From: Rhabdophis nuchalis
Lineage: Eukaryota; Chordata; Lepidosauria; Squamata; Natricidae
Reading direction: 5' to 3'
Assembly: GCA_039707465.1 (NCBI GenBank)
Contig: CM077648.1
Span: 16,757,119-16,821,118, forward strand
DNA: 64,000 nucleotides
Shown here: one piece after another, positions 51,961-62,833 of the stretch
Numbering within the stretch: the stretch's first letter is position 1
Layout: each line of letters opens with the position of its first letter
Position numbers and translations under genes: made by a program
Notes under the pieces: model-generated
Databases searched by the model: none
What the model saw: only the letters and a program-made list of their open reading frames with translations
What the model was told of the DNA's origin: nothing

Positions 51961-53077
51961 CTAGGGAAGAAAGAGGAACTGGCCCATAGTCCGTCCACCA
52001 GCTTCTGTGTCTAAGAACCGATTGAATTAAAAAGCAAACAAACACAATTTCCATCCTCTCTAGAACTGTGCTTGATTATTTATCCAAAGCCAACACACAT
52101 ATATTTTTTCCTTTCTCCTTTTCTGCCACTGTTCATTGGAAAATACTTCCATTAATTAGTGGCAGAGTTCAGATCGTTGTTGGTGGAGATTTTTCTTAAT
52201 TGCATACTCGGGCCTGCCCATTTTCCTGGATGGTGACATTTATGAATTTATTCGCTGAAATTGCCACATATCACCTCATCCATGGAAATGCATTGTGTCG
52301 GAAACACAGCTGCATTATGATTTCTAATAATACATGTTAATTGATAAATGATAGGCGTGATCTCTTGCTTGTTCCTTATTATATTTCCGTATTTCAAGCT
52401 GGAGAAATATCTGGGTTGGTAGGGTTTTTTGGTGCAAACATGAGGTAGCGCAAGGGAAAGGGAATATAGATGCAAATAAATGTACATTTATTTAATAAAG
52501 GACTCATTTGAACACTAATTCATAGAGTGCAAGCTGTCTAAAAGCTATGTAATTAAGCATAGTCACTTTCAAATAATGATACTTTCGTTTGGGATTTAAG
52601 ACTGCCAATATTTTATTTAGTAAGATATTTCTAATGTGGTTTCTCATTTAAAGGGTGGCTTTTATTATATTCCAACTGACCATTCTTCATCAAACATTTA
52701 TCAGAAATTGGAATACACCAAAAGTTCTCTGGAAGCAAAATCAAATTCTTTAGAAATTGGGTTTTACAACTTTGTATTTTCACAGAAAAAAATGTTGGAA
52801 TTCAGCTTGTCTGCCATTTTTTCATATAAAGGATGCATGAAATAAATCTTTCATACATACGGATATGTTGAAATGAGAACATTAAGCAATCCTTGTTCCA
52901 CATTATTTAAAAATTTAAAGTGCAAAACCAAATATATAATTGGGCACGGATAATGAAGAGTTAGTGAAATTGTATAATTTTGTTAAAAATATGTTTAACT
53001 CGCTCTTGCCAGAGCTTAGGCTGGCGAGGAACTTTTATTGCTGTAGATTTGCTTTAGTACCTGAGAAGGATTTTAAA
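51961..53077. other. No recognisable feature
   Basis: AT-rich sequence up to the second ORF1-only L1 insertion. No known repeat or gene. Confidence 0.4.
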
Positions 53078-53094
53078 ATGAATTATATTTTTCT

Positions 53095-55071
53095 TTTTCT
53101 TTTTATATTGAAAAAGTTTTATTGGTTTTACAGTTTTTCATTAGGGTAGGGTAAGAGATACAAAGAAATTTTGAGAGCTTTCGCGTCTAAGTCGTCGGCC
53201 CTTCCGGAGCTTCATAATAAATCATTAACAAAAAAACATTTTTCATAATACTACAAAGTGAAAACAAGTACATATTTCTAAGTTCTCATCTATGCTGTCA
53301 GTCATTTGCAAAAAATCCAGATACACATGTTATACAATATTACTCAAAAAATCAAAGCAAAGTTATTTTTTAGATCTAAGTCTCTTGGCAATTGTGTCTT
53401 CTATCCCTCCTTCCAGGCCCCCAGCGGGCGGGGCCGTGCCCCCCCCCTGTCCCCCCTGGATCTTCCCCCAGGACAGAGGAATGTTTTTTAAGAAAGGCTT
53501 CCGCCTCAGCAACTGTTTTAATCCTCACTCTTCCTCCTTCCCAGAACACCAGCATCCCTTCTGGGATCACCCACTTGAACCAGATCCCGTGATCAAACAA
53601 TTTTTTAGACAAGAAGGAAAATTTCCTTCTCGCTTCTCTAATCTTTCTTGGGATCTGCTTCAAGATGGCAACCTCCTTTTGTTGGTAAATTAACGGTCCT
53701 CCTCTTTACACCTTCAAGATTTCCTCTCTGGTTGACCTTCTAACAAATTTAACATGTATCTCTCTGGGTACTTCATTTATCCTGGCATATGCAGAGTTTA
53801 TTCTGTAGGCTAGGTCAATGTCCCCTCTGATCTCATCCTTAGGTTTATGTAAATAATCTGCTATAATTGTGCTCATGAGTTCAGGGAGACATTCACCAGA
53901 TTCCTCAGAAACGTTCTGAAATCTCAAAAAATATGTCATCCTTTCCATATCAATCCTAGACACATGCCCATTTATTTCTACAACCTCGTTAGTAACATTT
54001 TAAATCTCTCCCTTAGCCCCAGCCAGCCCCCCTTCCAACTCTTCATTCTTCTGTGTGTTCTCCAGCACTTGTTTCCGTGTGTCCAGTAGCTCCTTTTTAA
54101 AGTTGATATTTTCTTCTCTCTGGGCCTTGATTTCTTGCACCAAAGTTTGTATAACTGATTCAAGTGAAGCCATCCTTAGTTCTAAGCCTGCCAGTTCTGA
54201 TTTTTGTGCCATGATTAACTGTTAAAATCAATGCCACTAAAATGGCGTTTTTTGGGTGGGGCCGTTGAGGCAAATCAGGAGCTGGAAGTTCAAATCAGGA
54301 TTGTAAAAAGTTCAGGAACCAAAAGAGAAACAGTTTTCCAGATCAATAATTATAATAGCGAAGGCACTCCAGAAAAGAAATCACATAATCCAAAAAAATT
54401 CTTCTTTAACAACAAGAGGAAGTCCAAATCACAAAGCGATGCTGGAAATTTTCCATAAGTAAAATAGTCATTCAGGGACAAAGAGAAGCCATCTTCCACC
54501 GCCCAGACTCAGAGCCAGAAGGAGAGAGTGGTAAAAAAAAAAATGTTTCAAGTCAACCAGACCTAGATACTTTGTTTCAAGGCAAACCGCAGATCACTTT
54601 CCCTTGTTTCAAACAGTCCGGATTAAAGATATCCGCTTCCTCGCAACGAGGAGCCATTTTCAAGTGCCGCTTTAGTCCGAGGGGTTTTTTAACAAGCATA
54701 CACCCCCCTCCAAGTTCTTTCAGCCCAGGCTGACAGCAAAAAAAAATGTTTAAAATCACTCACTTTCCCCCTCGCAGCCGAAGCCCCGGGAAGCCTTCCG
54801 ACTCAGATGACCAGCTCTCTCCATGTTCACAAAACGATGCCGCCCGCCGTTGGCGAAGGGGAAACCCTCCGCAGCATGTCCTCCTCCACCTAAGCCGAAG
54901 ACAAGGGTCGCTTCCCAGCTGCCGCTGGGGGAGGGCGACCCAGGCAAGCCGGCTTTACGGGAGACCCCCAAAAACGGGGCGTCTCGCCCCCGTGGGGGGG
55001 CAGGAAAAGAAACAAAGCAGCGGACGAACCCTAGGCTCGCCCGTCGCCGCTGGAGCCGGAACCGGAAGACC
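53095..55071 (-). mobile_element. Second complete ORF1-only LINE-1 element (HAL1-like)
   Basis: Flanked by a perfect 17-bp duplication ATGAATTATATTTTTCT (53078-53094, 55072-55088). On the minus strand it starts GGTCTTCCGGTTCCGGCTCC, matching the first bases of the plus-strand copy at 2056. A GC-rich 5' UTR of about 859 bp follows, then ORF1 with stop codons, and a 3' UTR of about 270 bp ending CCAATAAAACTTTTTCAATA. There is no ORF2, as in the first copy. The total is 1977 bp against 2010 bp. Each 3' end directly follows the ORF1 stop plus the same short UTR. Confidence 0.88.
53363..54212 (-). pseudogene. LINE-1 ORF1 pseudogene
   Basis: Same product as the frame at 2933-3781. It starts MAQKSELAGLELRMASLESV and keeps the coiled coil (KQVLENTQKNEELEGGLAGA), RRM-like part (MTYFLRFQNVSEESGECLPE) and C-terminal domain (IPRKIREARRKFSFLSKKLF). 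It is broken by an in-frame stop at about residue 71, where the homologous Lys codon AAA has become TAA. A second stop lies after EEILKV, and an indel in the G-rich 3' part shifts the last 25 or so codons. Because most damage is point mutation in an otherwise collinear frame, the element was probably inserted intact and decayed afterwards. Confidence 0.88.
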
Positions 55072-55088
55072 ATGAATTATATTTTTCT

Positions 55089-55401
55089 AATGTGGAGTCT
55101 GCTACTAAGGTGCACAGGCTCCAATTTTTATTCTTTGTCAGCTGTACAATATTTATTAAGAAATTGATTGTTGTATGTATGCTGTGTTATGTGGACAATG
55201 TCTTTAAATAAATTAGTCCATAGATAACATGATTTATGTGGTGACAGGGGTTTTCTGACTAGCTTTGGAGCTGTACTAATGTTCTAGTTTCTTCGTTAGA
55301 GTGATCTCTGCACTTTTCATAAAGAGACATGAACTGGATAAATGGAGAAAAATTCTCCAGTGTGCGTCCTGGAGACAGTAATGCCTCTGCCAACACATTT
55401 C
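55089..55401. other. No recognisable feature
   Basis: AT-rich flank between the L1 element and CR1. Confidence 0.4.
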
Positions 55402-56162
55402 CCAACATGCAGAGAAGAGCAACAAAGAAGATTAGGGGGCTGGAAGCAAAAACATATGAAGAACAGTTGCAGGAATTGGGTATGTCTAATCTAGTGAAGT
55501 TCGGCCGTTCGAATCCCTAGTGCTGTGTAATGGAGTGAGCTCCTTTTACTTGTCCCAGCTTCTGGCAATCTAGCAGTTCGAATGCACATGAAAAATGCAA
55601 GTAAAAAAAACAGGGATCACATTTGGTGGAAAAGTACCATTCCGTGTGCATTTGGCGTTTGGTTATGCCGGCCACATGACCATGGAGACGTCTTCGGACA
55701 GCGCTGGCTCTTCAGTTTTGAAATGGAGATGAGCACCATGCCTTAGAGTTGGGAACGACTAGCACATATGTGCGAGAGGAACCTTTATCTTTACCTTTAG
55801 TCTAGTGAAAAGAAGGACTTGTGTGACATGATAGCACTGTTCCAATATTTGAGGGGTTGCCACAAAAAAACAGAGGATCAACCTATTCTCCAAAGCCCCT
55901 GAGGGCAGAGTAAGAAGCAATGGATGGAAAAAAATCAAGGAGAGAGTCAATCTAGAACTAAGGAGAAATTTCCTGAGAGTTAGAACAATTATCTAGTGGA
56001 ACAGCTTGCTTTCAGAAGTTGTGAATGCTCCAAAAACAGAGGTTTTTGAGAAGAGATTGGGCAACCATTTGTCTGAAATGGTATAGGATTTCCTGTTTGA
56101 GCAGGGGGTGGACTAGAAGACCTCCAATGTCCCTTCAAACTCCATTGTTCTGTTATTCTGTT
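55402..56162 (+). mobile_element. CR1 LINE 3' end split by a SINE
   Basis: CR1 blocks are 55402-55502 (MQRRATKKIRGLEAKTYEEQ, LQELGMSNLVK) and 55797-56162. The second ends GAGCAGGGGGTGGACTAGAA and TCTGTTATTCTG. They are continuous after removing the SINE. Confidence 0.82.
55503..55796 (+). mobile_element. SINE with Bov-B-like tail inside CR1
   Basis: GTTCGAATCCCTAGTGCTGT (B box), CTTGTCCCAGCTTCTGGCAA, GACTAGCACATATGTGCGAG, ending CCTTTATCTTTACCTTTA. TCTAGTGAA occurs on both sides, consistent with a target duplication. The 5' head is truncated. Confidence 0.85.
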
Positions 56163-56788
56163 AAATTTCTTGCCATTCTCTTTGCTATCTGGTTTTTAAA
56201 CGTCATTTTGATTAAGAAAAAGTGAATTAGAAGTTAGCGTGCTGCAAAGCCAACTCCCAGCTTAGAACTATGCCTCTGTCCCCTCAGAAATTAAAACTTC
56301 GTGCATTGTTTGCCTTCAAATTCACGACAGTTTCTGATTGGCCAAGCTCACTGTAGAAACCATTTTGTGTGACAAAGCTTAAAACATATTTTCCAAATTC
56401 CAAACGGGCTTATTGGCTTGCAAAGCATTAATTCATTCACAAAGCGTTGAGATTATAGTAAACACGATTATCCCAAATGAGAAGGGCCTTAACCGCATTC
56501 TATGTAAAGTAAAATAGTGAAGTTGTATTATGCGGTGCAGAAGTCCTCTAACATCCAATGATGTCTTTCATTGATTTTTCTCTCAGAAGGTTAATAATTT
56601 ACTGAATGTAACTGCCCAGCTACATCCACAGTAAGTGATTCTTTGTACTAAAACAATGGGCGAAAAAGAGAGAAAAGTGGATTTTATGATCTCCGAACGT
56701 GCAGCATCTACTTTAGCTCATTTGAGTATTACCTTATTTACATATGAATCTACCTGCTGATTAATTTTCTGTTAATGTAACACCCATC
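56163..56788. other. No recognisable feature
   Basis: Unassigned sequence leading into the source of a local inverted duplication. Confidence 0.4.
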
Positions 56789-57164
56789 GCTTCACCCAGT
56801 TTAGCCTATTGATTTCATACTGTATAGTACTTTATACTTCATGGACCTTGCTGTTTGATTGTTTCATTTCAGCTTTTTCTTACTGGCTAGAAACTACTCA
56901 TAGAATGAATGGGATATAATTTCTCTTCTTTGAACAGCCCACGATTTCCTCAGTACTGAATGCACCCATCCTGTGACTGCTTTTTCTCTTATATAGGTGC
57001 ATGTATTAGTGTTCAAAGCAGTGGTGAAATTATTTTAATTAAACATCTCTACGTCCCTCTGAAGGTTTCCACAGTAGTGTGCACTGCCTTAAGCCAATGT
57101 TCTTTTGTTTAACTCTTGGCTGCGGTCTTCAGCTTGCTTAAATATGTAGCACTTGGTTATGAAT
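56789..57164 (+). repeat. Source arm of a recent local inverted duplication
   Basis: This 376-bp segment (from GCTTCACCCAGTTTAGCC to CACTTGGTTATGAAT) reappears in reverse complement at 57731-58093. It lies in non-repeat DNA, so it is taken as the source. Confidence 0.9.
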
Positions 57165-57501
57165 TATAAAGATCAATATCCTAATGTGGGATTTGTCTGA
57201 ACTGGACTGCAACTGGGCAAAAGTCTAAATGAGTCTTGTGAGGTTATCTGCACTAAGTTAGATTTCGTAACTCCTGATGAAGTGGACACGTTTGTCCTCT
57301 GTTTGCTGTGCCCGGGCTTGTTAAGGTGCTTCCAGAAGCATTGGCACCTTTGAGGGAGTGGATCAGTGGTGGGATTTAAATATTTTTACTATCGGTTCTG
57401 TGGGTGTGGCTTGGTGGGCGTGGCATGGCTTGGTGGGTGTGGCAGAAGGATACTGTAAAATCTCCATTCCCTCCCCACTCCAGGGGAAGGATACTGTAGA
57501 A

Positions 57502-58342
57502 TTGTGATGGCGAACCTATGCCACATGGAGCCATTTGTCAGGGCACGCCAGAATTACCCTGTCAGCTGGCCAGCACGCATGTGTGCGCTGGTCAGCTGAC
57601 TTCGGCCTTCTTTTGAGGCCATTTTTCACCCTCCAGTGGCTTCAGGAGCTTCCCTGAAACCTCCAGAGCGTGAAGAACCGGCCCTAGGAGCAAACCGGAA
57701 ATTCAGGAACAGACTTCATCATTCTTCATCATTCATAACCAAATGCTATATATTTAAGCAAGCTGAAGACCACAGCCAAGAGTTAAACAAAAGAACATTG
57801 GCTTAAGGCAGTGCACACTACTGTGGAAACCTTCAGAGGGACGTAGAGATGTTTAATTAAAAAAATTTCACTTAACTGCTTTGAACACTAATACATGCAC
57901 CTATGTAAGAGAAAAAGCAGTCACAGGATGGGTGCATTCAGTACTGAGGAAATTGTCGGCTCTTCAAAGAAGAGAAATTATATCCCATTCATTCTATGAG
58001 AAGAAAAAGCTGAAATGAAACAATCAAACAGCAAGGTCCGTGAAGTATAAAGTACTATACAGTATGAAATCAATAGGCTAAACTGGGTGAAGCTTCTAAA
58101 GCCTCTGGAGGGCCTCGGGGTGGGGGAGGGCTGTTTCCCCCCCCCCCCCAGGCCTATAAAGCCTCTGGAGTCTGGGAAGGGCAAAAAAAAGCACACCATA
58201 AACGGGGGGGGGGGAGCGCTGGTCATACGTGCATGCACACTGGAGTCATGTGCAAAGCATTATGGATGTGGCACATCTGTGCACGACCCTCCTGTGTTCC
58301 TACTGCTTTTGGCACGTGAACCAAAAAGGTTCACCATCACTG
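57502..58342. mobile_element. Non-autonomous hAT, family B, nested, carrying foreign sequence
   Basis: Starts TTGTGATGGCGAACCTATGC and ends AAAAAGGTTCACCATCACTG. Perfect 8-bp duplication CTGTAGAA (57494-57501, 58343-58350). The middle (57731-58093) is not hAT sequence but an inverted copy of flanking DNA from 56.8-57.2 kb. Confidence 0.88.
57731..58093 (-). repeat. Derived arm of the local inverted duplication
   Basis: 363 bp, reverse complement of 56789-57164, with about a dozen substitutions and small indels (12 and 3 nt) by eye. It sits wholly inside the family B hAT. A CTTCATCATT direct repeat marks its left junction. Confidence 0.9.
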
Positions 58343-58549
58343 CTGTAGAATCTCCATTCCCTCTCCACTCCAAGGGAAGGTTAATGCAAAATCCCCATTT
58401 CCTCCCAATCAGCGGGGACTCAGGAGGCAGAGAATAGATGGGGGCGGGGCCAGTCAGAGTTGGTATTTACTGGTTCTCCAAGCTACTCAAAATTTCCGCT
58501 ACCGGTTCTCCAGAATTGGTCAGAACCTGCTGAATACCACCTTTCGAGT

Positions 58550-58698
58550 GGATGGTTCAGCCTTGAAGGAAATGGTGCTACACCCTTCTCTCAAGAAGTC
58601 ATTGCTGGACCCTTCCATTCTGGATACCTGTTGTCTACTTTCTAATCTCTCATCTGTGGGGAAGGTTGTTGAGAAGGCGTCAGACAGTGGTTTTAGAC
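58550..58698 (+). pseudogene. L2-type reverse-transcriptase fragment (N-terminal motif)
   Basis: The frame reads VLHPSLKKSLLDPSILDTCC, LLSNLSSVGKVVEKASD. It resembles the 'LKKPxLDPxxLxNYRPVSNLPFLGKVLEK' block near the start of L2 reverse transcriptase, with decay. A hAT-type end (CAGGGGTCCCCAAACCCTGG) begins at 58699. Confidence 0.65.
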
Positions 58699-58753
58699 CA
58701 GGGGTCCCCAAACCCTGGTCTGTGGACCGGCACATGCCAGAAACCAGGTTGCG

Positions 58754-59990
58754 CAAACAAGTAAAGCCAATACAATTTTGTATGACAAAATTACAAAACT
58801 ACTTTATGTCTAGCATAATAATCTGAATGGAAAGCAGTCAGGCCATCGAATTAAAACATGGCTTTGGACTGTTTAAACTAGCTGACCATCAGCTCTCCAT
58901 TAAGAACATTATGCATGCAAATGCATGCAAAGTAAGATTTAAAAAGCTTTTTCAATTTGATTCTTTCTGAATTACGTGCATGTAATTTTAGTTTACTGTT
59001 GCACTCTATAGTCTTGCCTCCAATTATATTAAATAGTACTTTTTATGTAGATATTCTGATTTATTATTGTCTGGAAATATGACTGTAATCATATAATTTC
59101 AAAAGTTCATTAGCTAATTTAAAAAAACGATACGCCTCAAAACCCAGGCCCTATTTGTAGAAGACATATATATCCATGCTGCTTTGTCTTTTCATACAGA
59201 GATAAATAAGATTTTGTTGTGAAATAGATTGGTTTTTGCACAAGGAATTGGTTTGGAAGCAAGCTACTTAGCACCTGGGTTTATACTGCTAAACAAGGAC
59301 TTCAATAAAATTGAATTGTGAATTGTTTTGCTATATTAGCAAGTGAATGAATAATTGCTTATACCACAAAATTAATAAGAGAAATGATTGTGCTTGAAAG
59401 ATTTCTCCTCCCCACTCCTCCTTACTGCATCTCAATCTTTCAGTAATTTTTCACTTGGATAAATTCACAGTCGTTTAGCTTTTTGACTACCATGGATTTC
59501 CTAGAATCATCATTGATTCTGTAGAGATAGTCCTTATTTATTCCTCTATAGAAATGGAACAAAAGAAAGGGAATAGAGGAGGACAACCCACAGAAGGAAA
59601 ACAAAATAGCTTGTATTGATCCACTGCTATTTTCAGGCTAATATTGCAATTTGGCTGGGGTGGAAATGGCTAGTCTCATCTGCCCTATTGAAAGAGCCAA
59701 CAGAGTTTAAAAAAAAAAAAAAGAATCAGCAACTATAGATTGTAAAAAAACTGTTCGTGTTCTTGAGAAAATACAGCTGTGAAGGTTAAATCCAACTTCG
59801 GCATTCACTGAGATCATTCATCCTCTTCATTGCTGTCAACAGCATTATATTGGAGGAAGCAGCGCAGGCCATGCTAATTGTGGGAAGCCCCCCCCCCCCC
59901 CACCGTTAGAAGAATGAAATATTCTGGGAAATATTAAAAAGGCAGAATATTATATTTCCCCAAAGGGAGAAATAGAGAAACATGCTCTTA
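58754..59990. other. No recognisable feature
   Basis: About 1.2 kb of AT-rich unassigned sequence, with a poly-A run near 59708 and a poly-C run near 59888. Confidence 0.4.
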
Positions 59991-60046
59991 AAGACAGAAA
60001 GCAGATGTAATAGCCCCCCCTGCAGATATTTTGTGCTCATTAAGAA

Positions 60047-60600
60047 AGACTGGGGCACTAGCCCCCCATGTCCTGTTTTGGCTCTACCAGGCCTCCTTGA
60101 AGCCTCCCTTGGAGCCATAATGGGGATCGTGGAAACTCCTGGAAGGGGTGGGAAAGGTAAGGTTGCAAGCCTGGTGAGGGAGGGGTGCAGCAAGCTCCAG
60201 GGAGAAGGGGGGTGGGGCTAGCGAGACTTACCTATAGGCAGGAGGAGGCAGCTCAGTTGGGGCTGCAGGGCAAGCTGCCCGGGAGATGAGGAGTGACTGG
60301 GTGGGGTGGATGGGCAGGGCGAGTGACCGGAGAGCCGGTTCAGAGGTATAACAGACCTGGGGTTGCTGCCGGTTCCAGAACCAGTAGGAACCCCCACCAC
60401 TGCCCCTGCCCCCCTGGAGGAAATACCAAGCTCAGCTTGGAGGTGAGCAGCGCGGCGCACGTGGGGGAGGGCATGAGGCGTGTATGTGCATGCATGGACA
60501 TGTTGGGGGGTGCTGTATGGGTATCTGCACATGTGTGTGCTATTGCGCGCACACACTCAACAGTTTTGGCACCCAACAGCAAAAAGGTTAGCCATCACTG
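60047..60600. mobile_element. Composite of hAT-type fragments
   Basis: The right end AAAAAGGTTAGCCATCACTG is family B. CAGTAGGAACCCCCACCACTG near 60384-60404 is another hAT terminus. The GC-rich interior is like other family B copies. Left boundaries are unclear. Confidence 0.5.
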
Positions 60601-60773
60601 CCCTAAGGCATTTCAGACATTACGCAACCAACCCCCCCAGCAGCATCTCTGAAACTTATAAAAATCCATGTACCCATCAAACCAATTGGTCAGCTGCACT
60701 ACAACCAAAAACCCTGGTGGTTCTGATTATCAATAAATGGACCTTCTTTCCAATCAGCCTTCAGCCTCTATGT

Positions 60774-60935
60774 CAGGGGTGCCGAGCTCCTTTCTGTCAG
60801 GGGTGCCAAGCTCGCGGTGTCACGGTGGCATCATGTGATGTATTGGGTCTTTCCCCCCCCCCTTCCCTAAACCGGGTGTGGGCGTGGCTAGCACATGACG
60901 TACCCAGCCCACAGGCTGCGAGTTTGACAGCCTTG
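60774..60935. mobile_element. Short hAT-like element, CAGGGGTGCC...GAGTTTGACAG
   Basis: It begins TCAGGGGTGCCGAGCTC and ends GGCTGCGAGTTTGACAG, inverted ends typical of Charlie-like non-autonomous elements. The start motif is duplicated (60774 and 60798). Confidence 0.6.
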
Positions 60936-61117
60936 CTCTATGTTGTTTCCAGGGTCCTTTCTCCCAGCTTGGAACTGAACCGGATGGAATTTTCTTCCAC
61001 CACAAGAATGCATTGAAAGTAATTAAAAATAAGAGAAGAATCCTGTTGATTTTACCATTTCATCGATATTTTACATCAGAGTTTCTCAACTATGCACCGT
61101 CTAAATAACTTTTAAGA

Positions 61118-61508
61118 ATGGTTGCAGGAATTGGGTATGACTAGTTTAATGAAAAGAAGTATTAGGAGGTGACATGATAGCAGAGCTCCAATATCTCAGG
61201 GGTTGCACCAAAGAAGAGGGAGCAAAGCTATTCTCCAGAGAGCCTGAGGGCAGGACAAGAAGCAATGGGTGGAAACTAATCAAGGAGAGAAGCAACTTAG
61301 AACTAAGGAGAAATTTCCTCACAGAACAATGAATCAGTGAAACAGCTTGACTCCAGAAGTTGTGAATGCTCCAACACTGGAAGTCTTTAAGAAGATATTG
61401 GATAGCCATTTGTCTGAAGTGGTGTAGGGTTTCCTGCCTAAGCAGGGGGTTGGACTAGAAGACCTTCAAGGCTATTCTATTCTGTTCTGTTCTGTTCTGT
61501 TCTGTTCT
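61118..61508 (+). mobile_element. CR1 LINE 3' end
   Basis: Diverged CR1 coding end (GTTGCAGGAATTGGGTATGA, AACTAAGGAGAAATTTCCTC) with the terminus AGGGGGTTGGACTAGAAGAC and a (TTCTG)n tail. Confidence 0.85.
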
Positions 61509-62460
61509 AATTAAAAACAAAATAAAGTTGCAAAACTAAGATTTCATCCCCCCATCTCCCTCCCTCCCTTATCTGATATTCCTGAACTGAAAATTGATTT
61601 CTTAAAACAAAAAATAGAAATGAGGCGAGAAGAATCTCACTTTCTGTGCCCTCAATTCTGTGGTTTCAGTCAGTCACCAATAAAATGCTTGATTTCTTAG
61701 AGTTATCAGCAGTGCAAAATGCGGCGAGAAAACTATTAAAATGGAAATCAAACCAGCACATGCACATTGAGAAGGACTTTTCTTATGCTTCTGTCAGTCA
61801 TGTCTACAATGGTAGTGAAATTGCAAGTGTCTCTAGGCTGGTGTGTCTTTGAAATGCTATTTTGTTATAATAAATTAAAATATTTGATTTTTTTTAAGGT
61901 TCCTTTCTCACATTTTATTGATTTTTTTAGAAGTCTGGAAAGTCAGCTAGAAATACATTAAATGTATATGAATCAGCTAGAAATAAATTGAATGATGTAT
62001 CAGGAATAATGCACTGGGAGTTAAGAATGTATTCAGTGGAACATGACATGGGGAATATTTAGCAATGACTGGATGAATGGAGTGGATTTTTTTAAATAGT
62101 TTGAGTAGGCTGAAAACTTAGACTTGCAACATTGCTCAGGTTTACATAGCAAAATGGAGAATTTTAAGTTTTCCTGAAGTTGTTTAAGTTGTTTTGTCAG
62201 GTTTGAAACGTTCTTACTTTTTGTCTTAGTTCCAGCAATCATTCAATTGTTGTTATCAGGAAGTCAAAATATTTTTGATTTTACATAGAGAATCATGTTT
62301 ACATTTCCAGCTCTCAAAGGGCAAAGTCTTAAGGCCAAGGTCTCTGTAACTTCTGGTCCTCTTGAAGTTGTCTAATGACACATTTCAGAAAATGTCAACC
62401 AGCTTAAGAAATAGACAGGTCCTTTGAGTACTGCTGTTCCTCAGAGTGGAAAAATGAATG
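61509..62460. other. No recognisable feature
   Basis: AT-rich sequence; none of the short frames looks coding. Confidence 0.4.
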
Positions 62461-62468
62461 GATCAATG

Positions 62469-62825
62469 CAGTGATGGGATTCTGAATTTTTTCTACCAGT
62501 TCTGTAGGGGTGGCTTGGTGGGCATGGCAAGGGAAGGATACTGTAAAATCTCCATTCTCGCCCCACTCCAGGGGAAGGATATTGTAAAATCTTCATTCCC
62601 ACCTCACTCCAGGGCAAGGATACTGTAAAATCTCTATTCTCTCTCCACTCCAGGGGAAGGTCACTGCAAAATCCCCATTCCCTCCCGATCAGCTGGGACT
62701 CGGGAGACAGAGAATTAATGGGGGTGGGGCCAGCCAGAGGTAGTATTTACTGGTTCTACCAACTACTCAAAATTTCAGCTATCGGTCCTCCAGAACTGGT
62801 CAGAACCTGCTGAATACCACCTCTG
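62469..62825. mobile_element. Non-autonomous hAT, family A, with internal tandem units
   Basis: Starts CAGTGATGGGATTCTGAATT and ends GCTGAATACCACCTCTG. Flanks GATCAATG (62461-62468) and AATCAATG (62826-62833), 7 of 8. The unit AAGGATACTGTAAAATCTCC is repeated about three times inside. Confidence 0.9.
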
Positions 62826-62833
62826 AATCAATG

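Larger units (their letters stand above)
57364..58545. mobile_element. Non-autonomous hAT, family A, with nested insertions
   Basis: Starts CAGTGGTGGGATTTAAATAT and ends TGCTGAATACCACCTTTC. Perfect 8-bp duplication GAGTGGAT (57356-57363, 58546-58553). A family B hAT is inserted inside. Confidence 0.88.
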
